NCBI GenBank assembly: GCA_037975125.1
Contig: CM075860.1
Span: forward strand, 25,834,670 to 25,898,669
Source of the DNA: Latrodectus hesperus
Taxonomy: Eukaryota > Arthropoda > Arachnida > Araneae > Theridiidae
Direction: 5' to 3'
DNA: 64,000 bases
The notes beneath the pieces are model-generated. The model had not been told where the DNA came from. It ran no database searches and was given only the letters and a program-made list of their open reading frames with translations. Positions 12,111 through 23,462 of the stretch are shown one piece after another (positions within the stretch are counted from its first letter, which is position 1; each line of letters begins with the position of its first letter). Both the position numbers and the translations under genes were made by a program.

Positions 12111-13134
12111 AGCATTTTTGAAGCAGCAAATGTAAATTACTAAGTAAATCTTGGGTAAGCTAATCTATATTTTATATATTTGTCGTGAAATTCAGGCTCG
12201 CGCGGTTTTAGTTTTTTATAAAATACTTCATAGCGGTTAGAGTTCTTAAAACCGATCTCTGAATACATCTTTGAGAAGAGAAAAATAGAGCTAGTTAGTC
12301 TTTCTAAAAGAGATATAATATTTATAAACGTAGACGTTTTAGACTGAAAATCTTCAACGTGTCTTTCACGTCGCTGCCATTAAGCAGGAAGTTCTGACGA
12401 GTCATTGGCCGCTATTAACCAGTCCGTTGCGATTGACACTCGCGGTCGGTTACGAAATAACGTTAATAATGGCAGGAAATTACTCAAGATTGTAAGGATG
12501 GTATATTGTATGTTATTAAAAAATTCAGTCTCAATCTCAAAATTATTAGGAGCATACCAATCAAATGTTAAATTGTGTGTTGTGTCAGATTAATGAACTT
12601 TTGAGGGAGAAACTGAATTAGCTCCAAAATTATGAGTTATATAAGTCGTGTATTGACTAAAGATTGCTCAAATTTGTGTAACGAATGGTATGAAGAAAGG
12701 CGAAAATTATTTCTGAGATAATAAGATAAATTTTTCATGAAACCTTTCTGAAGATGTAACAAAATAAGCAAAATGTTCTGATTAATTTTTGATGTACATT
12801 AATCGATTTAATATGCCCATTTGGTTATAAGAGTGAAAATTTATCACAGCAGCGAAAAATATGCTAAATTAAAAGATTTTCTTAAAGAAAACGGCTTATT
12901 TGTAAAGCATTAAGCTGCTTATTGATAACCATGCACTTATAAAAATATGTAGAAAAGTTTTTAAGTGTGTAAAAAGCTTTAAAAATTATAAAATTTTTCG
13001 AAGAATATTTATGAAATTGTTTTCAATTTTGTCAGCGATGTACATTAAAATAGATTTTTATAGATATTGCTGATTCCTAAGTTAAATGGTTAAAAAGTCC
13101 AGGAAGAATTAATCTTTCAAAATTTTTATGTTGG
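12111..13134. other. Intergenic DNA, one less AT-rich patch
   Basis: No gene assigned. 12180-12480 is less AT-rich than its surroundings (for example GCTCGCGCGG, GGCCGCTATTAACCAGTCCG) and has 62 open codons from a TTG, with no ATG start, so it is not called as a gene. It may be an unclassified repeat. Confidence 0.45.
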
Positions 13135-13478
13135 TGTGTGCCACTAAGCCCATTGACTCACCACGCCGAGGTTCTATCCTCGGGCTATACAAGATCGACT
13201 GAGCCTTTCATTCCATTACTGGGTCCATGAAATTGAATAATAAGCATCTTGGGTCTTTCTCGCTCCCAATTCACCAGGCCGAGGTTCTATCTTCGGGCTA
13301 TGCAAGATCGATTGAGCCTTTTATTCCATTACTGTGTCCATGAAACTGAATACCAAGTATCTTGGGACTTTCTCGCTCCCAATTCACCGGGCCGAGGTTC
13401 TATCCTCGGGCTATACAAGATCGACTGAGCCTTTCATTCCTTCTGTGGATCCATAAACCAAGAATCTTAAGAATTTAA
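13135..13478 (+). repeat. SINE body triplicated in tandem (113-bp period)
   Basis: A 113-bp unit beginning GCCGAGGTTCTATCCTCGGG starts at 13165, 13278 and 13391. Each carries the segment around AAGATCGACTGAGCCTTTCA, then 'GGGTCCATGAAATTGAAT' and 'ATCTTGGG'. The same 3' body (GTGGGTCGATTAACTGAGTACC...CTTGGGATTT) is found in the complete SINE at 56828-57114, so this is an internally expanded member of that family. Confidence 0.75.
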
Positions 13479-15405
13479 CACTGGGAGAATTTTACGTTAG
13501 TTTTAACCGGGATATCGCCCTTCGCGATCAGGTAAGCAGCACTGAAGTTCTTGGCCCACGTATTTAATTAAATATCTTCAAATGGAAATCCTTTTCTCCA
13601 TTGTATACACTTTAAAGTATGACCTTTTTGTATTTATATAATCCGAAATTATTGACGGCTGCTATCTCAGAATATATTAAGTCTTTGAATATCCTGCTGA
13701 GCACTACGGAAAAATTTACAGCTGGTGCATATGCTTATAAAATTATTTTAGATTAAAAGAAGTTCTATATGAATAATATAAACCTACGATCTTATATATA
13801 TTAAGTAAGAGATCCAAATATAAATGCACCCCCTCACATTTTTAGTACCGTATTTTAATAGAAAGATTCCAGTAATATTGCAGATGTTTATACAAAATTT
13901 AAAATACAAAAACATAATTCATAAGATTATAGTTTTATATAATAAAATTTTAATGTTATTATGAAGCAATATTTCGAAGAAAAACTAGTAAAGTGGTTCA
14001 ACATACACCACCTAAGCGATTGGATATTAAGACAAGAGTAAATGTATAAACCTTTGTCGAAGGAAATTTAAAAGTTTCTTTTAAAATATACTGTTGCAGT
14101 AAAGAGAAAAAAATCATTACATAACCAGAGAAACATCAGGCTTCACCGGAGCTCATAGAATGATTAACTAAACGTAAATGAGGCTTTATATAGATGTCAT
14201 CTGAGAATTAACATCTTTTTCTGGTTGGCCAAATATTCAAGATGAAGAATTTAATGAGCGCAGACTATTAAAGTGCAATGCTAGGTTAACAAATCTATTT
14301 GTAGGACTAAATCGCGCCATTTAGAATTTCAACTGTTATTAAAAAAGAATAATAAAATTGATAAGCAAAACTTATATATAGCCTTGTGCTTAAGTGAATA
14401 TTTGTGTTCTCACAATAATTCATATGATCGCTTTTGTTTCAAAAATTGAACTGCAGTGCTTAATAAAATTATGTTTTAATATAAATGTTAAGGTTAAGTT
14501 TTAGAATATTTTAAAACAAACAATTTCTGTTTAAGTATCAATTTATGTAAATAAATTACATTTGAAGCAAATACAAGGTGTAACAATCGTATCTCATATA
14601 TTCCATTGTAAATAAAAAAATAAAATTAAATAAAAAATTTAATTTTGTACGGACGTAAGAAAATGGAAGTTAGAACGTTACAAAACAAAACATTTATTAT
14701 GACATTAAATATGATTAAAACAGTTACAATTGAAGATTTATAATAATAATATACAAGGTTATATTACTAGTACGGTGTTAATAATAAAAATTAAGTTATT
14801 TATGAACCGGATGGTTCCACTTCCTCTTTCTTCAAGTCTCTTCTTTCTCTCTCTATTGTCTTATAGAATATTTAATATTTTATAACTTTACTCCGTTGGT
14901 CACTAACGCCATCATCTCTTGTCAGTTTATGTACATCTGTTGCAATTTGAACTATGCAATAATTAGTTAATTTATTCATTGAAAAATCAATGCGTTGTCT
15001 AATACCCCTCACGTCCATGCAAGTGAAAAAAGTTTATAAGCATTTCTTTATTCAATTTTAAATATTCTGATAAAAGTGGATAGTTTTTTTTATCCACTGA
15101 CAGGTTATTTTTCATTAGGTGGTCGTATTAGTTAAGGGAAAAGGATCTTGGACAACAAAAATAATGTAAAGTTTAACGTATATTGCTTCTATAAGATTGA
15201 GAATTTTATATAATGATGTTTTGAACGTTGTTACGTTGGCGATATATTATGTCAATACTTGCTGACATGAAAGATTTATATTTTACAAGTTGAGCACAGT
15301 TCCACAAAAAATATAATACAGTTTTTAATTTAAACGCAACTTATATTTGAAACTAAAAATACAACCAATTTTGTGTAATGCATAATGTTCAATAAGAACA
15401 CACTA
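13479..15405. other. AT-rich intergenic DNA
   Basis: No gene, RNA gene or repeat recognised. Confidence 0.6.
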
Positions 15406-15778
15406 GGGGCCGTGGTACCCTAGTGGTTAGAATATCGGCCTTTCGTCCGGAAGGGCGAGGTTCGATTCCCAATGCCGTCAAAGACCCATATACGATATAC
15501 GTGCGCTTTAAAACTATGGAATCGACGGCCCTGTGGTCGGTCGATGAGCAGTTACTATGGGTGTAATGATCTGGAGAAAATTTCCTCCCCTTTCAGATCA
15601 GTGTCAAAATTGAGGGAGTGGATCCTCTGGTGGTGCCATCTATCAGAGGAGTTAAGAGCCAAAATCGTACTTTCACCTTCACGATGCTCTGGTTACACTT
15701 ATGATGCTCTCTACTCACTTGAATTCGTATCACCAACGGCATAGCGAGCTTGGCTTGTCCAATAAGGGTCCTAAGTAA
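15406..15778 (+). repeat. tRNA-derived SINE, apparently full length
   Basis: tRNA-like head with A box TGGTACCCTAGTGG (15413-15426) and B box GGTTCGATTCC (15459-15469), the RNA polymerase III internal promoter. The 3' module contains CGTACTTTCACCTTCACGATG and ACGGCATAGCGAGCTTGGCT. The sequence AGAACAC lies just before (15395-15401) and just after (15783-15789), a possible short target duplication. The 3' module recurs at 52890-52990 and in part at 51912-51940 and 53183-53199. Confidence 0.8.
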
Positions 15779-15839
15779 CAACAGAACACTAACTGCGTTT
15801 AACTACATCCATCGTAAGAAGAGGTATCCGATCATCCAG

Positions 15840-16564
15840 ATATACTGAAATTAATTCCACTTTAAAGTTTACACTTATAAATTATTTTAAATACTATATT
15901 GAACACATCTGAGCTGTTATTCTGTATGATTTCTTGGTTGGCCTTTTACATCATGCTGGAACATTTGACCCGTGCAACACACCTTATCTTCTTGGAGCAA
16001 AGTTTATGCGCAGGTGGTTCTGCTTCCCAGGCAGAGAAGCGTGTCTTACATTCATTTTTCCATCACGGTGCACAAACTACCAGCCCAATAGATCTAATCT
16101 TGGGCTGGATTTTATTTTGGACTCAGCTGCAGACCTCGCAACGAGAATCATTGTCTCTGTGGTAATCATTGTATACGTGACATCATGTATCATTGTATAC
16201 GAGATCTAATGTCGTGAACCTGTTCCTTGTTCACCTTTTGGACATATTTTGGACTCAGCTGCAGACCTTGCCACGAGAATTATTGTCACCGCGTATACGT
16301 GACATCAGGAATCTCTCAAGAGGGTATCAGCTCACAACGACCAACGAGGTCAGCATTTTGGGTTTTTCACTAGACGATACATTTATCTACGCAGCTTTTG
16401 GTATCACATTTTTTGCTTTCCTAATGCTCAGGTTCATCCTGATTTGGGTTGGAATTGTAATATTCCTCTTTTCTGCCTCTCAGAGTGGAACGAGCCCCAC
16501 GTGTAATCACTGCTCTTTTCTCGATGTCTACTATCACCCCACTTCATTTGTGAAATTATTTTAA
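15840..16564. other. Less AT-rich stretch with internal direct duplication
   Basis: A roughly 70-bp segment (TTTTGGACTCAGCTGCAGAC ... GTATACGTGACATCA) occurs at 16114-16185 and again at 16246-16306, with an 11-nt length difference. In one frame both copies read LDSAADLATRIIV; in another frame, 120 open codons run to 16564 with a hydrophobic segment (FGITFFAFLMLRFILIWVGI). No ATG start leads that ORF and no family was recognised. Could be an old repeat or a decayed gene. Confidence 0.35.
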
Positions 16565-17119
16565 AATCTCCCTGCATGCAGAAAGCAATATCCATATTTT
16601 TTATTCAATTCAGATAAGATTCTCTCGAATATGGAACATTACTTTAGGATATAGAATATAAATGATTTTTTTTTAAATTTTATAATGGACGAGTAGGAGT
16701 CAAAATTTATTTAATCTAATATTAATTATTTCTAAAATATATATTAATTGTTTTATTCTATGCTAATATTAAAAAACAATCATTTAAATTTACTACCATT
16801 CAATGAATGCATTTTAAAAGTAAATTCAAATGAATTCGACAAAAATATCGTTTTGCAATTTCTATCAAGATGGCAACTGTAAAAGAAGAGAAATGAAAGC
16901 AAAGAATAGAAAGATCCGTTAAAAATACGAAATTGATAGTTATAAGGCATATATAATTATTATGGAATGTAAAAAATAATTATAAAATAACTATCTAAAA
17001 TAAGCGGCTTAATAAAACCGTTGCTCCGTCATTTTTATTTTGTGACCTATTGCGTAAATATATTATTCTTTTTTAAAGTAATTAGAAAACAAGTTTTATT
17101 TTTTTCAATTTAAGATATA
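16565..17119. other. AT-rich intergenic DNA
   Basis: Nothing recognised. Confidence 0.6.
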
Positions 17120-17657
17120 CAGGGTATTAATAAAATGTTAGAGAGAGACGCATTTCGATGTCATCGTTGAATTAAGGGTTTTTGGTGTTCAATGATTCAT
17201 AAAAAACCATGAAGATAACTTTAAATTGATAACATTAATAGTTAGATAGAATTAAATAAATTTATGGCCCTTTTTTGCCAATGGCGCCGTTCTTCGACCG
17301 ACATTCTCAAGATATTTCGTGATAGATAGAAGCTAATGCAATTGATAGTATCTGTGGATTTGATACTTTTTTCTAGTTAACGACGCCTTCCTCTAAGTAA
17401 AATGTCCAGTGGCGATATATTAAATGAACATGGTGGCCAAGAACACGAATTATAGACCAATTCATCCTTATTAATATCATGAACAGACTTATTTACAAAA
17501 GAAATGGTATTCGAATGAGAAAAGGAAATTTTATTTTGCCACTTTCACTATAAATAAAAATGTGTTATATATGTAAATGCAGAAAGTCTCCTTATATCTT
17601 CCTTATTTAAGGAATTATTAAACATCAAAATGTCTCTAACATTTTATAGACACTCTG
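17120..17657 (-). mobile_element. Deleted Tc1/mariner-type DNA transposon with TIRs
   Basis: Ends are inverted repeats of about 27 bp: CAGGGTATTAATAAAATGTT on the left and, reversed, CAGAGTGTCTATAAAATGTT on the right, each next to TA (17118-17119 and 17658-17659), the target used by the superfamily. On the minus strand 17270-17445 translates to a transposase C-terminal motif, WPPCSFNISPLDILLRGRR, matching the WPxxSPDLSPLDFxLWG signature around the last catalytic Asp. Only about 540 bp remain where an intact element needs about 1.2-1.7 kb, so it is an internally deleted copy. Confidence 0.7.
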
Positions 17658-17659
17658 TA

Positions 17660-18951
17660 TTTTAATTTTTTTTTATCATACATTGAAAATAGTTTAAGTT
17701 AATAAAAGTTTATTTTGAAAATAATGAAGTTCCCATTTCTCGAAATCTAGACTCATTACAATACAATTCCCTGCTTTTAACTTTGCAATTGTCTTAGTTT
17801 AGGGGAATCTTTTTGTGTTTCTATTATGAATTTCAACAGTTGTATTTTCCAGAAAATTTACTACAATAACTAATCTCAGGTATTGCAAATGTGCTGGAAG
17901 TTAAGAACGTATTAACACAAACAAATTTTTTATTTTATTTTCAAGTCACAGAGAACATTAATGCAATGTCGCTAAAATTTTACCCCCCCTCGAACTACTG
18001 TATTATGATTGAAATAACTTTTATTTCAATAATACTTTTTTATTGCGGTCAAACTCAAATGTGAGTAGCTTTTTGCATTTAGATATTAATGAAAGAAAAT
18101 TTAACATATTTTACTTTAAAGTGATGACAAAAGTCATACGATTATTTTGAAGTGTAGAAAATAACAACTGCCAAGAAATGCAATTTACAATTCATTATTG
18201 ACGACAATTTAAACTAAAAAAAAAAGCAGACTAAGTATTCTGCCGAAGAACTTCATAACTTTGCTGTATTTTTGATATTCTAGTAACACGTAAGTTGATA
18301 AGATCGCAGAAAAATTACTAGTAAATGGCCACTATAAAAATATTAATGTTTATAATGTTTGTGTGTGTGTGTTACAGAAATAATTTTTGCATTTCCTACT
18401 TCGGTCTTTCATTTATACATTCTGTGATGCATTATTTGGAAGTTGTTGCGATATAAATATTATTATAAAAGATGTTATTGATAGAAGAGGACTTTAGAAA
18501 TTTCAGAGTTATTTTTTTTAAAAAAAAGTCCATAGTTTATTTATTTATTTTTTTTATCAAGTTATCCAGTTATCTTTTACATATATTTGATTATGATAAA
18601 AATTATATATTTTAGCTTGCGATAAATGCGGATGATAAAATTAAATGTTTTTTTCAATTTATTATAGAATTCAAATATTGTACTTCATTTATTTTATTGA
18701 ATGATAATTTTAAAACAATGCTTTTCCATTATTTATCTGTACAAAATAAATGATAAGCGATTCATTTTCTTTAAATTTACTCTGTTTTCACTCAGTCGCG
18801 AATCAAATTCTATAGAATTTCGGAAAGTTATCGTGAATGTAAAGGATAATTTGTAAAAATAATGATAGTTAACAACAGAGCCTTATGCTACATTTATAAT
18901 CTGAAAAAAAGAATGCGAGAAGTGTTTAATTATTTCTGTGTTGAACAATAA
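17660..18951. other. AT-rich intergenic DNA
   Basis: No gene. Contains a short (TG)n run at 18359-18374. Confidence 0.6.
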
Positions 18952-18969
18952 AATATTCTTGTTTTTCAG

Positions 18970-19269
18970 GTTAAGGAAATTTTCTGTTTTAATCATGATG
19001 AGAGCGAAAGTTATGAATATTCTAATCATGGAGTAAAAATTAGACTTGATATAAAACAAAATGTTGTTTCCAGACAGAGCCATTTCTGGGAAGTCGACCT
19101 TCAGCAAGGGTTTGTGTACGCTAAACGAGTAACTAATATAACTGGATCTGTTAACTGTGTACGCATTGCAGGAGGCATCCCTCATGCAAAGAAATCGGTT
19201 GGGTATTTCACCAGAAAATCGAAATATAGCGAGAGCAGATTGGACACGGCAAAAAAGCAGCATTCGTAA
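18970..19269 (+). other. Unassigned coding-like ORF (possible exon), start of a decayed gene region
   Basis: Ninety-nine open codons plus TAA, immediately after an acceptor-like TTTTTCAG (18962-18969). Composition is clearly less AT-rich than the flanks. The translation has SHFWEVDLQQGFVYAKRVTN and a later NCVRIAGG, which faintly resembles the W-x-VDL...V..V.I.NR core of F5/8-type-C/fucolectin galactose-binding domains; this is only an impression. No Met starts it. It could be an exon of an undescribed gene or a fossil. Confidence 0.35.
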
Positions 19270-20245
19270 ACCAAAGCTACGTGAAACGTGCAGTCTAATT
19301 CAACTCTATGCAGAAACATGCAAAAAGCATAAAACCCTGTGGAAAGATTAGAAAGACAAATATAATATGAACTGGTGGAGAATATTCGTTGGACTTCTTT
19401 AACGTTGCTAATGATTGCTATGCATCTGCCTGTGAACTTGCTTTCACTGTCGAATAGGAAACTCGGATATCGTGCTGAAAGTTAAGCACCGTTCTCGATG
19501 TGACAGCATCAGACTGGAAAATATCATGGACAATGAGACATGCAGGGATTATTTATCTGGGCGCAGCAGGGTTCATTCTAAAACCATTCAAGTGACATAT
19601 GTTTCATTTCTTGTTAGCATCATAAGATTTATTGGGCATAGAAATGACAGCGCAATTCACAGTGAAAATTTGTTTCGTTTTCTTTGCAATTATTGCTCCA
19701 TCATTGAATTCGTTCCAAGAGGATTGCAATGTCTTTTCTGCTGATATGAAAGACCAATGGTAAAAGATCCATTCATTCTGGGATCTGATGTTGAAAAGTG
19801 TGTTAGTATAATCCGAAGCAACACCATGTCAACGCATGGTTCAAAAGCGAAAGAAAAATGGACCACATTCTAACACATCTTTTTCGAGATTCCATTGTTC
19901 CAATGCAGCAGAGACATAATTTAAGAAATGAGACTTTATCGGCTGCCCACATATCAGTTAAGTTCTGCATTAAGTGGAAACACGTTGTCCTCGAACGGAA
20001 ACACTCTAACTCTGAACTCTGACACCAGTGCTGACCGACTTCATTTGATTTTACCGAGTCCGGTAACCTCGAACAGCTTCGTTGCTTGGCGGCAGAATCG
20101 TAAAAAGTATAAAGATTATCATCACTTCTTTTGTAACCCGAGCAAAAACTTTCTCCTCTCTTTATTATTTCTGTTTTTTTCTGATAATGGAGATAAAAAC
20201 CATATGATGTATTGTAACATGTTATTAAAAAACATCAAGCAATAA
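19270..20245 (+). other. Coding-like but frame-broken stretch
   Basis: Continues the less AT-rich composition of 18970-19269 with ORFs in several frames (90 codons to 19744; 105 codons at 19928-20245 with a Thr/Ser/Leu-rich start). No motif was recognised and no single frame is maintained, so it is best read as a decayed gene or repeat. Confidence 0.3.
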
Positions 20246-20779
20246 AAAGTTTTTTTGTTTAATAAATTCTATGGAAATTGACTTATGTCTATGACGATAT
20301 TTTTATTTATTGATTTCCATGTTTCCCAATTTTACATATTTCATTATTATACTTTTTTCTTAGCCTCTACGTTGCTTCCTCATTTTATAGCTCATAGATA
20401 AATTACCTGTCATGTGTATGGATTAGAAAAACAATCTTTATGATTACTCAACAAAAAATTAAAGTAAATTTCACAATTAAAATGATTGATTTGACAGTTA
20501 AAGTGATCCATCAGAATTAAGATGATGACTCTAAATTGAGTCTCCTCTGTTGATTAGTGTCTTAAAAAATATTAGGTTAAGCAATAGATGATGAGAAAAT
20601 ATGTCTGAGGATTCATTGTGTGTGGGATTATACGCGCACACAATCTGAGCAAATGAATAGCTGCTGCTAAATGTGTGACTTTCGCGGAAATGTGGCATCC
20701 GCTTCTTCAATGTTCAACTGAAATGTTAATGTTCTATTTATCTATTGAAAAAATAGTGGGTTGAATTCCTACCTTATTA
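20246..20779. other. AT-rich intergenic DNA
   Basis: Nothing recognised apart from an AATAAA-rich start. Confidence 0.6.
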
Positions 20780-21110
20780 CGGCTGAACATGGTCAAGTGG
20801 TAGAGACCTAAAAAAAAGGTTCTTCTACGTCCTCATCCCTGGCAGCTCGCCAGGGATGAGGAAGAAGAAAAGTCCGTCCATTCTTAGAGAAAAGTTTCTC
20901 TAAGAGAAGTCCGCTCGGATGCATTTTCGAGATGAGCTAACATTAAATTAATGTTCCTTGAAATATGATTATTTTTGTGTCAATATTTATTTATAAACGT
21001 CTGAGGTGGCAGGCCAAGCCTTCTTCACCCGCACAGGGTATTCCACTTGCGCCCCTTCATGTGCCAGAAGAGGGAACACCCTTGGACATTAGAGGAAATA
21101 TTCATGTATA
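20780..21110 (+). repeat. SINE-like fragment with two perfect hairpins
   Basis: Starts with an A-box-like ACATGGTCAAGTGGTAGAGACC but lacks a B box. Hairpin 1, 20831-20861: 13-bp perfect stem (CCTCATCCCTGGC) with a 5-nt loop. Hairpin 2, 20883-20904: 10-bp perfect stem (CTTAGAGAAA) with a 2-nt loop. A GC-rich block follows (CGCACAGGGTATTCCACTTG). Family unknown. Confidence 0.45.
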
Positions 21111-21376
21111 AGTGTTTTTAAATAAATATTTAAAATAATAATTTTATGGTATACACAGCGCTCATCTCATGCTAGACAACAGCAGCTGGAATTGAACCTG
21201 ACACTCCGAAGAACCTGCTCATAATTTTGGACTGCGATGAGCAATCATGATCTATGATGTGAGAAAGCATCTGAAACCAGGCATTTGAATTTCCGTGGTG
21301 GCCGCCTTTTGAAATCAAATGATTTTGTGTTGCTAAGAAGAAATGATGATTAATTATTTTCCATTAATTAATTAAT
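21111..21376. other. Less AT-rich stretch, possible repeat remnant
   Basis: Contains AGCTGGAATTGAACCTGACAC, which is reminiscent of a reversed tRNA B box, but no A box at the right spacing. Confidence 0.3.
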
Positions 21377-21407
21377 CTCTCTCTCTCTTACTCTTACTTA
21401 CTTACTA

Positions 21408-21441
<34 letters not shown>

Positions 21442-21532
21442 CACACACACACACATATGCATACATATATATATATATATATATACATATATACATATAC
21501 ATATATACATATATATATACATATATATATAT

Positions 21533-21567
<35 letters not shown>
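21377..21567. repeat. Compound microsatellite (CT)n-(CA)n-(TA)n
   Basis: CT repeats, then CA repeats from about 21409, then TA repeats with ACAT interruptions to 21567. The overlapping Tyr-Ile ORF is an artefact of the repeat. Confidence 0.95.
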
Positions 21568-23239
21568 GGAATATCGGACAATGGTAAAATTTTAACCGGT
21601 AAAATTATTTTATATGTATCACAATTAAATTTTCAAGTTAAAGTTTTGATATTATTCGGATGTAGTTTATTCTAATTTATTACATACAATTTAATTATAC
21701 ACCATTATTAAATTTTACGATTATCCTGAATTTTAGGTGATGCAGTTTATACTTTCTGAAATTGCGGCATTTAAAAATAAAATGAAAATCATTTCTTAAT
21801 TGCAATATTAAGAAAATATTAAGAATAAATCTAGAAGAAAAGATAAAATAAAAATATAATTCTTAAAGTAAATTAAATATATGTGGAAAATGAGAAATAT
21901 ATTTACTTTTTTGTTTAGGTGAAAGTAAAATCAAATATATTTTCACTATAAGAAAAAATATATTTATGCATTCAAGAATGTGTACTTATATTTATTCAAT
22001 AAAAGGGGCTTATATGCGTTATATTCATACCATTTTTTAATAATATCTCAACAATGAGATGAAATAAAGAACTTTTGAAATTAAATGTAAAATTTTGTTT
22101 TAGGATGCAAAAATTACAATAAATTCTATATCATTCGAAGCATCAAAAAATAATTTAACGTTTACTAAATTAACAGCATTTAATAATTCATGAAATCAGT
22201 GTTTAAAAAATTCAAATATGCCAAGTTGTCACCTACATCTTCTTAAATAAATTAAATTTAATTTGGGCGATGATTTCAGAATATTTTTGATCCTGTTGTT
22301 AATGACATTATCTTCATTGATTTCCATGCAATTTTTACTTATATTGCCATTACGGGAAATCAATTAATTTTTTAACCACACACCAAAGCAGCATAAATAG
22401 AAATGCTACAAAAATAAAGATTTAATAAATGCTAAAAATTCATATAAAAATTTTTTAATAAATTTTAGCCTCTCTTCTCTAGGATGTACGGTTTGATGGT
22501 AGCGTCTTTAGAAATTACAAAATGAAAAAATATTATATCACCTCAACAAACATTGTATTTGAAAAAATGAATTGAAGACTATATATATATATCAATTTAT
22601 AATTAAGTGTTAGGAAAAAAACATTAAAAAACAACAAAAAGAAACAATAATTATTTAAAAAAACTTTTATTAATAAACAAAATATAGTTTGTTTTAAAAT
22701 AGTATGAAGACATTAAAGAAAGATTATATTGTAATATTAAATTATTTAAAATTAAAATACTTTATAATATTTTAAATATCTATGTAACGTATATCTTGGA
22801 AAAGCAAATAAATATATTGAAATTGTTCAAATTAATTATACATTGATATTTTTTTACCCCTTTTCAAATATTATTCCATATAAATCTAATAATATATTGT
22901 ATTTTGTATCCACAGAACAATAATATACAAATGAATATTAATGTTAGATATAAATTTTTAGAATGTATTTAATACAAATATTACAAATAATGTAAGATAT
23001 ACTTTATACATTCTAACTTTATAAAAATTTATTTTCATTTATAATACCTAAATAATATAATTGAGGGAACAAATAAACAACCATAAATTACTATTTTATT
23101 GAATAATAATTATGTAAGTTAATAATTCTTTTATACATTAGTGAAAATTGATATATTTTAATATTTGCGTTTTCGATATCTGTTTATGCCTTTCATACAA
23201 AGGATTAATATTTTTTAATTTAGATGAATAAAATAAAAC
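21568..23239. other. Very AT-rich intergenic DNA
   Basis: No gene or repeat family recognised. Confidence 0.6.
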
Positions 23240-23399
<160 letters not shown>

Positions 23400-23462
23400 A
23401 TTATAGTTTGCACTACAAATATCAAATGTAAATTTTAAAGAAAAAATAATTACCAAATTTTT

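Noticed and set aside
15406..15480. True tRNA gene
   Set aside because: A and B boxes are present but the fold lacks a convincing acceptor stem and the sequence continues into a SINE body. Same for the other tRNA-like heads.
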